This document shows, piece by piece, positions 27,933 through 32,711 of a DNA stretch of 32,711 nucleotides. Both the position numbers and the translations under genes were made by a program. The notes beneath the pieces are model-generated. The model worked only from the letters and a program-made list of their open reading frames with translations, did not search any database and was not told the DNA's origin. Every line of letters starts with the position of its first letter. The first letter of the stretch is position 1. The stretch spans positions 1 through 32,711 of the forward strand of contig JAYELL010000079.1 of NCBI GenBank assembly GCA_034717495.1. The letters are read 5' to 3'. The DNA comes from Chloroflexota bacterium. Its GTDB lineage: Bacteria > Chloroflexota > Anaerolineae > JAAEKA01.

Positions 27933-30900
27933 ATGAAAAGGTTTTGGCCATTACTGCTGATTCTGCCCATGGTTGTGCTGGTCAGTTGTACCAGTCCGAT
28001 CATACTGACCGAAATGAAGCCTGAAGCGGAATCGACCCTTGAAACTGTTGCTTATGAGCCATTCTTCGAGCAGGCACCATGCCTCTTCTCCTTGCCTCCC
28101 GACGAGCTTGAAGGTGAGACGGTGATCTGCGGTTATGTGACGGTGCCGGAGCAGCGCAGTCGCCCGGAAGATTCCACCGTTCAACTGGCGGTCGCCATCT
28201 TCAAGAGCAGCAGCGACAATCCGGAGCCTGATCCCCTGGTGCTTCTGCACGGTGGTCCGGGCGAAAAGACCATACGCAGTGCGGCCAACGTCTTGATCCT
28301 CCTGGGCGAGTTCCGAGAGAACCGGGACGTCGTGGTCTTCGACCAACGCGGGGTGGGCGAATCCAGGCCCGCTCTGGAGTGTCCCGAGTTTATCGAAGGG
28401 CTCTACGACAACCTGGACGAATTGGATCCTGAGACCGGGCTGCGAACGATCTACGACTCCTTTTTGGCTTGCCGGGATCGGATGGTAGCCGAAGGAGTCA
28501 ACCTGGCTGCTTATAACACCACCGAGAATGCTGCCGACGTGGAGGATATCCGCAAGGCGTTGGGTTATGAAGAGATCAATCTCTACGGTGGATCGTACGG
28601 GTCCCTGCTGGCTCAGGCTGTGTTGCGGGATCACCCCGACCACATTCGCAGCGTCGTCATCGGTGCCGCACTGCCCACCGAAAGAAGCTTTTTTGTTCAT
28701 GTGCCCACGACAGCTGTCAACGCCACACTTCGCCTTCTGGAGCAGTGTGAGACCGACGATGCTTGTAATGCCGCCTATCCCGATCTGAAACAGGTTCTGT
28801 TCGACACTGTTGAGCAGCTTAACGCCGAACCGGTCAAGGTCGCCTTGACTGACCCCTCGGACGGTAGCGTGCATGATGCATGGCTGACCGGGGATGGCGT
28901 TTTTGGAAACCTGGTGACCTTCCTGTATGTGACGGACATCATTCCGGCGCTGCCTCAGGCTATCTACGATGTTGCCGGCGGCGACTATGAATTGATGAAC
29001 CGTCTCTCCAGTAAAAAGATGCTGCTCTTTGACATGCTCAGCCGCGGCGTCATGTTTTCGACTATGTGCGCCGAGGATCTGATTGGCGTCACGCCAGAGC
29101 AATATCTGGCGATCAGGGCGCAGATGCCCGGGCCGCTGGCAGGTATGGCTGATCCAGAGGATATCGTCGAGTATAGCTTTTTCGGGATATGCGAAGCGTG
29201 GCCGGTGCCGGAGGCTGATCCGAGCGTCAAGTTGCCGGTGGCCAGCCATGTTCCTGTACTGATCCTGGAAGGGGCGCTGGACCCGGTCACGCCCTTGGAA
29301 TACGCGCAGGAGGTGGCTGAACACCTGAAAAACAACTACGTCTACGAGTTTCCGGGAATCGGACACAATGTGATTGTTGCCAGCCGCTGCGCACGCCAGC
29401 TTTCTCTCGATTTTATGAACGATCCGTCGGCGGAGCCGGACGCGAGTTGTATCGACGAAATGCCGGGGGTTGTGTTTGACCTTCCGAGGGACGGGTCGGA
29501 GCCGCTGAACCTGACACCATTTAAGGAAGATGGCTTTCAGGGTGTCGCACCCGGTGATTGGGAAAAGGTGGGGCCTGGTGCTTATCTCCGGCGGGACTCA
29601 TCGTTGGATCCGACCGCACTTGTGTATGACCAGCTGGACATGACCCTGGTGGATTTCGAGCAGTTGATCCGCGCCCGACTTCAGCTGGATAGCCCGATCG
29701 AGCAGGTAGCCAAACTGGAAGCCAACGGCGTCAATTGGTCGCTCTACGTGGAAGAAGTGAGCGGCGTTGGGATCGACATTGCCGCCATGGAGAACGACGA
29801 CGGCAAAACCCGATTCGTGCTGTTGCAGTCTCGGCCGGAGGAGAGGGAAACCTTGTACGAGACCCTGTTCGTGCCAGCCATCGAAGCTTTCATGCCCCAG
29901 GCTTCAGTTCCTGAACAGAGCCTGCCATCTCCGGCTAAACCTGATTTGACTGTTGAGGAACAGAAGGGCACCACTTACGCGGATCCAAGTGGTCTGTTCA
30001 GTGTGCCCGTGCCGACCAACTGGACGATTGAGCAGAGGGAAACCCATACCGTTCTGGCAAGCCCCGATGGCGAGCTGGAGGTATATGTATTGAGCGTCCC
30101 TGCCCAGGACTTGGAGCAAGGCATTGCTGATGGCTGGGCCCTGATCGATCCTGGTTTTGACCTTGCTGTGGATGAGTTGATCGAGGAGCCTGTCGCCAAT
30201 GGCGCAGAACGAGCGATTACGTTGATTTACGATACAGAGGATGACGAGCTGATCGTAGCCGGCGGCGGCTGGCTGCATGAGGGTGTGGCCTATCTTGAGA
30301 TGTTCACTGCCAGCCTGGAGGGGTTACAGAAACGAGCCTCCCAGTTGGCGACCATCAGCACCGGGTACGACATAACTGCCCTGGAACCGACCGATCTGAG
30401 CGAAGTTGAGCTCCATGCCCTGGATGATAGCCTGATCGAGACGTTGGAAACCGACATTGAACGATACATGGAGCGACTGGATACACCCGGTGCTGCGGTC
30501 GCCATAGTCGAGAACGGCGAGGTGATTTACGCCAACGGCTTTGGCGTTCGCGATATGGTCACGGAAGAGCCCATGACGGCCGCGACGCAGATGATGATTG
30601 GGTCGACGACGAAATCGATGACGACGATGCTGATGGCCCAACTGGTGGATGAAGGTGTTTTCGATTGGGCCACACCTGTAACGGAGATTCTTCCGACTTT
30701 CCGTGTAGCCGATCCCGGGATCACTGATGAGATTACCATGCGCAACATGGTATGTGCCTGTTCAGGCGTGCCACGGCGTGATCTGGAGTGGATATTCAAC
30801 GCCGATCATCTCACAGCCGAAGATATTGTCGAATCGCTGGCAGACTTCGAGTTTTTCACCGAATTCGGCGAAGCATTTCAATACAGCAATCAGATGGTTG

Positions 30901-31847
30901 CCGCGGCCGGCTATCTGGCTGCACTGGCTTCGGGCACGCCGTATGGTGATCTTCAGGATGGTTACATCGAGCTGATGGAGGCACGCGTTTTCGATGCAAT
31001 CGATATGCCCGACACGACCTTTTCGTTTGACGAGGTGGCAGCAGGGAGGGATTACGCAACGCCTTACGGAAAAACTATCCTGGGAAAACTCATAGAATTG
31101 CCCCTGGATGCCGAGGAAATCCTGATACCAGTCGCCCCGGCCGGCGCAGCCTGGTCGAATGTCCTGGATATGGCACGTTACGCAGCCACCGAACTGAGCC
31201 AGGGGGTAACTCCCGATGGCAGCGCCGTGGTTTCGGCTGAAAACCTGGCGGTCACCTGGACGCCGCAAGTGGACATAACGTCCGATCTGAGCTACGGGCT
31301 GGGTTGGTTGATCGAGGACTGGAAGGGTATTCCGGTGATCAGCCATGCGGGCAACACCTTTGGCTACAGCTCGGAACTGGCCTTCCTTCCAGAGCATGGG
31401 ATAGGAATCAGCATTCTGACCAATGAGCAGAACTCGCTGTTGAATTCGGCGATCCGCTACCGCCTGTTGGAGCTCTTGTTCGGCCAGGAGGGCGACGACG
31501 AACATCTGGACTTCTACATCGATATGATCAACAAGGGGCGAAGCGATCTGATGCATAGCCTGTTACCTGAGATTGATACGGGCAGGATTGAACCTTACCT
31601 GGGTGTCTACTGGAACAACGAACTGGGCGAGGCTGAGTTGCGCTGGCAGGATGATGACCTGATTATGGATGTCGGCGAGGTTCAGATGACCGTGCGCGCT
31701 CGCCGGGATGAGGACGGAGAGGTGAGCTATCTGACAACAACTCCCCCGGCAGCAGGAATGCCACTGGAATTAAAGATGGATAACGACGGCAACCCTTTCC
31801 TTCAGTATGGTCTCGGCGTCGTCGAGTATATCTTCGAACGGCATTAG
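27933..31847 (+). CDS. Lipoprotein fusing an S33-type alpha/beta hydrolase to a class C beta-lactamase-type hydrolase
   Basis: A 1304-residue exported lipoprotein: lipobox LVSC with C19. Residues about 45-500 form an alpha/beta hydrolase of the S33/tripeptidyl-aminopeptidase type: oxyanion LLHGGPG, FDQRGVGESRP, nucleophile S221 in GGSYGS, D450 in EGALDPVTP, and H478 in GIGHNV. Residues about 515-670 and 685-815 are two linker-type domains; the second (YADPSGLFSVPVPTNWTIEQ) resembles PsbP/DcrB-like folds. Residues about 835-1304 form a class C beta-lactamase/D-aminopeptidase-like domain: S891-x-x-K894 (GSTTKS), Y984-S-N, and H1138-A-G. Both active sites look complete. It could process peptides, esters or peptidoglycan fragments outside the membrane; the substrate is unknown. 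SD AGGAAGAG is present. Confidence 0.9.
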   Translation: MKRFWPLLLILPMVVLVSCTSPIILTEMKPEAESTLETVAYEPFFEQAPCLFSLPPDELEGETVICGYVTVPEQRSRPEDSTVQLAVAIFKSSSDNPEPDPLVLLHGGPGEKTIRSAANVLILLGEFRENRDVVVFDQRGVGESRPALECPEFIEGLYDNLDELDPETGLRTIYDSFLACRDRMVAEGVNLAAYNTTENAADVEDIRKALGYEEINLYGGSYGSLLAQAVLRDHPDHIRSVVIGAALPTERSFFVHVPTTAVNATLRLLEQCETDDACNAAYPDLKQVLFDTVEQLNAEPVKVALTDPSDGSVHDAWLTGDGVFGNLVTFLYVTDIIPALPQAIYDVAGGDYELMNRLSSKKMLLFDMLSRGVMFSTMCAEDLIGVTPEQYLAIRAQMPGPLAGMADPEDIVEYSFFGICEAWPVPEADPSVKLPVASHVPVLILEGALDPVTPLEYAQEVAEHLKNNYVYEFPGIGHNVIVASRCARQLSLDFMNDPSAEPDASCIDEMPGVVFDLPRDGSEPLNLTPFKEDGFQGVAPGDWEKVGPGAYLRRDSSLDPTALVYDQLDMTLVDFEQLIRARLQLDSPIEQVAKLEANGVNWSLYVEEVSGVGIDIAAMENDDGKTRFVLLQSRPEERETLYETLFVPAIEAFMPQASVPEQSLPSPAKPDLTVEEQKGTTYADPSGLFSVPVPTNWTIEQRETHTVLASPDGELEVYVLSVPAQDLEQGIADGWALIDPGFDLAVDELIEEPVANGAERAITLIYDTEDDELIVAGGGWLHEGVAYLEMFTASLEGLQKRASQLATISTGYDITALEPTDLSEVELHALDDSLIETLETDIERYMERLDTPGAAVAIVENGEVIYANGFGVRDMVTEEPMTAATQMMIGSTTKSMTTMLMAQLVDEGVFDWATPVTEILPTFRVADPGITDEITMRNMVCACSGVPRRDLEWIFNADHLTAEDIVESLADFEFFTEFGEAFQYSNQMVAAAGYLAALASGTPYGDLQDGYIELMEARVFDAIDMPDTTFSFDEVAAGRDYATPYGKTILGKLIELPLDAEEILIPVAPAGAAWSNVLDMARYAATELSQGVTPDGSAVVSAENLAVTWTPQVDITSDLSYGLGWLIEDWKGIPVISHAGNTFGYSSELAFLPEHGIGISILTNEQNSLLNSAIRYRLLELLFGQEGDDEHLDFYIDMINKGRSDLMHSLLPEIDTGRIEPYLGVYWNNELGEAELRWQDDDLIMDVGEVQMTVRARRDEDGEVSYLTTTPPAAGMPLELKMDNDGNPFLQYGLGVVEYIFERH

Positions 31848-31889
31848 ATTCTTGCGCACTGGGCAAGACAATTAGCCATGAACCTGACA

Positions 31890-32060
31890 AGGATGTACCG
31901 CAGACCCGAATGAACCGCAGACCTGTGCTGAGCGTAGCCGAAGTATGACGCAGATGAATGCAGACGTATCTGAGCGAAGTCGAAGGGTGATCGCAGATCA
32001 ATCAAGAAAAGATCAGCGATGATCTGCGCCGGAGGTCTGCGTAAATCAGCGTTCCTCTGG
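31890..32060. repeat. Mosaic intergenic repeat with inverted ends
   Basis: CGCAGACCT (31916-31924) and its reverse complement AGGTCTGCG (32033-32041) bound a 126-bp block. Inside are two related words, GCTGAGCGTAGCCGAAG (about 31928) and TCTGAGCGAAGTCGAAG (about 31969), each adjoining a GCAGA-containing stretch. GATCGCAGATCA and GATGATCTGCG form a further inverted pair. Similar CGAAG/CTGAGCG words are familiar from spacers of many environmental bacterial genomes. No gene is seen between 31848 and 32084. Confidence 0.65.
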
Positions 32061-32084
32061 CTTGTCCAGGTTAGGAGGAAAACC

Positions 32085-32507
32085 ATGAAGCAGTTGAATG
32101 AACGAGAGATTCACCAGCATGTGCGCATCCTTGGATGGCTCTACATGATCAGCAGTGCATTTCTGGTGCTGTTTGGCATCGCTGCCCTGATGTTCATGGC
32201 CGGAATCGGCGCGGCATCCGGTGATCCGGAAGCTTTCCGCATTCTGTCGGTTGTTGGCCTGGTAGCTGGTGCATTGATGATCGTACTTGGGATGCCGGGA
32301 ATCGTCGCTGGTTACGGTTTGCTTCGCCGCAAAGCCTGGGCCCGCATTCTGGCAATGATCGTTGGTTTCCTGAGCCTGGCCAATTTTCCGGTAGGCTCCG
32401 CCATCGGCCTCTACACCTTTTTTGTGCTGATGCAGGAGTCGGCCACCGACTACTTCGCGACGCCGGATCTGAAACCCATGGTGCCATCAACCCCGGCAAC
32501 CGTCTGA
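32085..32507 (+). CDS. Small membrane protein, unknown function
   Basis: A 140-residue protein from the ATG at 32085, with AGGAGG upstream at 32073-32078. Three to four hydrophobic helices are visible: WLYMISSAFLVLFGIAALMF (about 18-42), ILSVVGLVAGALMIVLGMPG (about 53-75), and ILAMIVGFLSLANFPVGSAI (about 88-115). The N-terminus (MKQLNEREIHQHVRILGWLY) is polar. The layout fits small DUF-type membrane proteins often found near sensor or PspC-like genes, but I do not recognise a family. It begins after the inverted-repeat block and is followed by octamer repeats. Confidence 0.8.
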   Translation: MKQLNEREIHQHVRILGWLYMISSAFLVLFGIAALMFMAGIGAASGDPEAFRILSVVGLVAGALMIVLGMPGIVAGYGLLRRKAWARILAMIVGFLSLANFPVGSAIGLYTFFVLMQESATDYFATPDLKPMVPSTPATV

Positions 32508-32523
32508 AAGGGGAATAAGGGCC

Positions 32524-32559
32524 AAGGAAACAGGGAAACAAGGAAACAAGGAAACAAGG
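32524..32559. repeat. Four-copy AAGGAAAC octamer array
   Basis: Units AAGGAAAC, AGGGAAAC, AAGGAAAC, AAGGAAAC, then AAGG, in exact 8-bp phase from 32524. Confidence 0.85.
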
Positions 32560-32568
32560 GCGGCTAAC

Positions 32569-32664
32569 TTGTCTACTTATTTACTTGTCTACTTGTCTAC
32601 TTATTTACTTGTCTACTTATTTACTTGTCTACTTATTTACTTGTCTACTTGTCTACTTGTCACC
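32569..32664. repeat. Twelve-copy octamer array of two alternating units
   Basis: Twelve exact 8-bp units from 32569: A=TTGTCTAC and B=TTATTTAC in the order A B A A B A B A B A A, ending with the variant TTGTCACC. Its reverse complement (AAGTAGAC, AAGTAAAT) is close to the AAGGAAAC unit of the neighbouring array, so the two arrays are imperfectly inverted copies. Confidence 0.9.
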
Positions 32665-32694
32665 TTCCTATCACAAGCACGAAAGGGACAGATC

Positions 32695-32711
32695 ATGACC
32701 AGCAGTGTTCA
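32695..32711 (+). CDS. Possible start of the next gene (cut by window edge)
   Basis: ATG at 32695 followed by ACC AGC AGT GTT; GAAAGGGA lies 7 bases or so upstream as an SD. Only five codons are visible, so nothing can be said about the product. Confidence 0.35.

Noticed and set aside
27951-29366. 471-residue minus-strand ORF
   Set aside because: It is antisense to the S33-type hydrolase domain, whose catalytic motifs are clear on the plus strand.
30762-31556. 264-residue minus-strand ORF
   Set aside because: It is antisense to the beta-lactamase-type domain and lacks any recognisable motif.

Overview
The window is a GC-rich bacterial chromosome segment, probably from an environmental Chloroflexota (Anaerolineae/Caldilineae-like). 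That placement is an inference from gene style: large propeller and GAF sensor kinases, PPC-type and SUMF1-type secreted proteins, a small Arg-rich protein, and spacers filled with 7- and 8-bp periodic repeats. No rRNA or taxonomic marker was compared. I see no phage, transposase, integrase or CRISPR array.

Layout. 1-152 is the 3' end of a truncated gene. 153-595 is a non-coding gap with hairpins. A tRNA-Pro(CGG) with its own promoter and terminator reads leftwards. Then come ychF (808-1905) and a housekeeping cluster, rpsF-ssb-rpsR-membrane parvulin (2093-4409), with a possible S6:S18-type leader. A convergent long RelA/SpoT homolog follows (4585-6798). From 7171 rightwards there is a SUMF1-domain lipoprotein, a GrpB-family protein, tRNA-Arg(TCG), a secreted anchored protein preceded by a possible 20-codon leader ORF, a zinc-ribbon membrane peptide, a heptamer repeat tract, an ASCH protein and a DUF418 membrane protein. 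A two-component system (12933-14876, minus) is divergent from a two-gene ABC exporter (15085-16814).

The most distinctive part is 16.9-24.2 kb. One promoter is followed by four tightly packed genes: an unrecognised protein with six 21-22-residue repeats, an RDD-family membrane protein with a large extra C-terminal region, a 1464-aa sensor kinase (14 propeller blades, Y_Y_Y, TM, two GAF domains, HisKA_3/HATPase), and a NarL-type response regulator. Downstream are a secreted protein with two PPC-like domains, a broken response-regulator gene with an intact promoter, a small basic protein, a DUF4097 protein, a membrane protein, and a 1304-aa lipoprotein joining an S33-type alpha/beta hydrolase to a class C beta-lactamase-type hydrolase. 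The catalytic residues of both hydrolases are visible. The window ends in octamer repeats and a possible next start codon.

Many genes have sigma70-like promoters with a 17-bp spacer. The region reads as core translation/stress genes on the left and envelope sensing, export and extracytoplasmic hydrolysis on the right. All functions come from reading motifs by eye; no database search was run.
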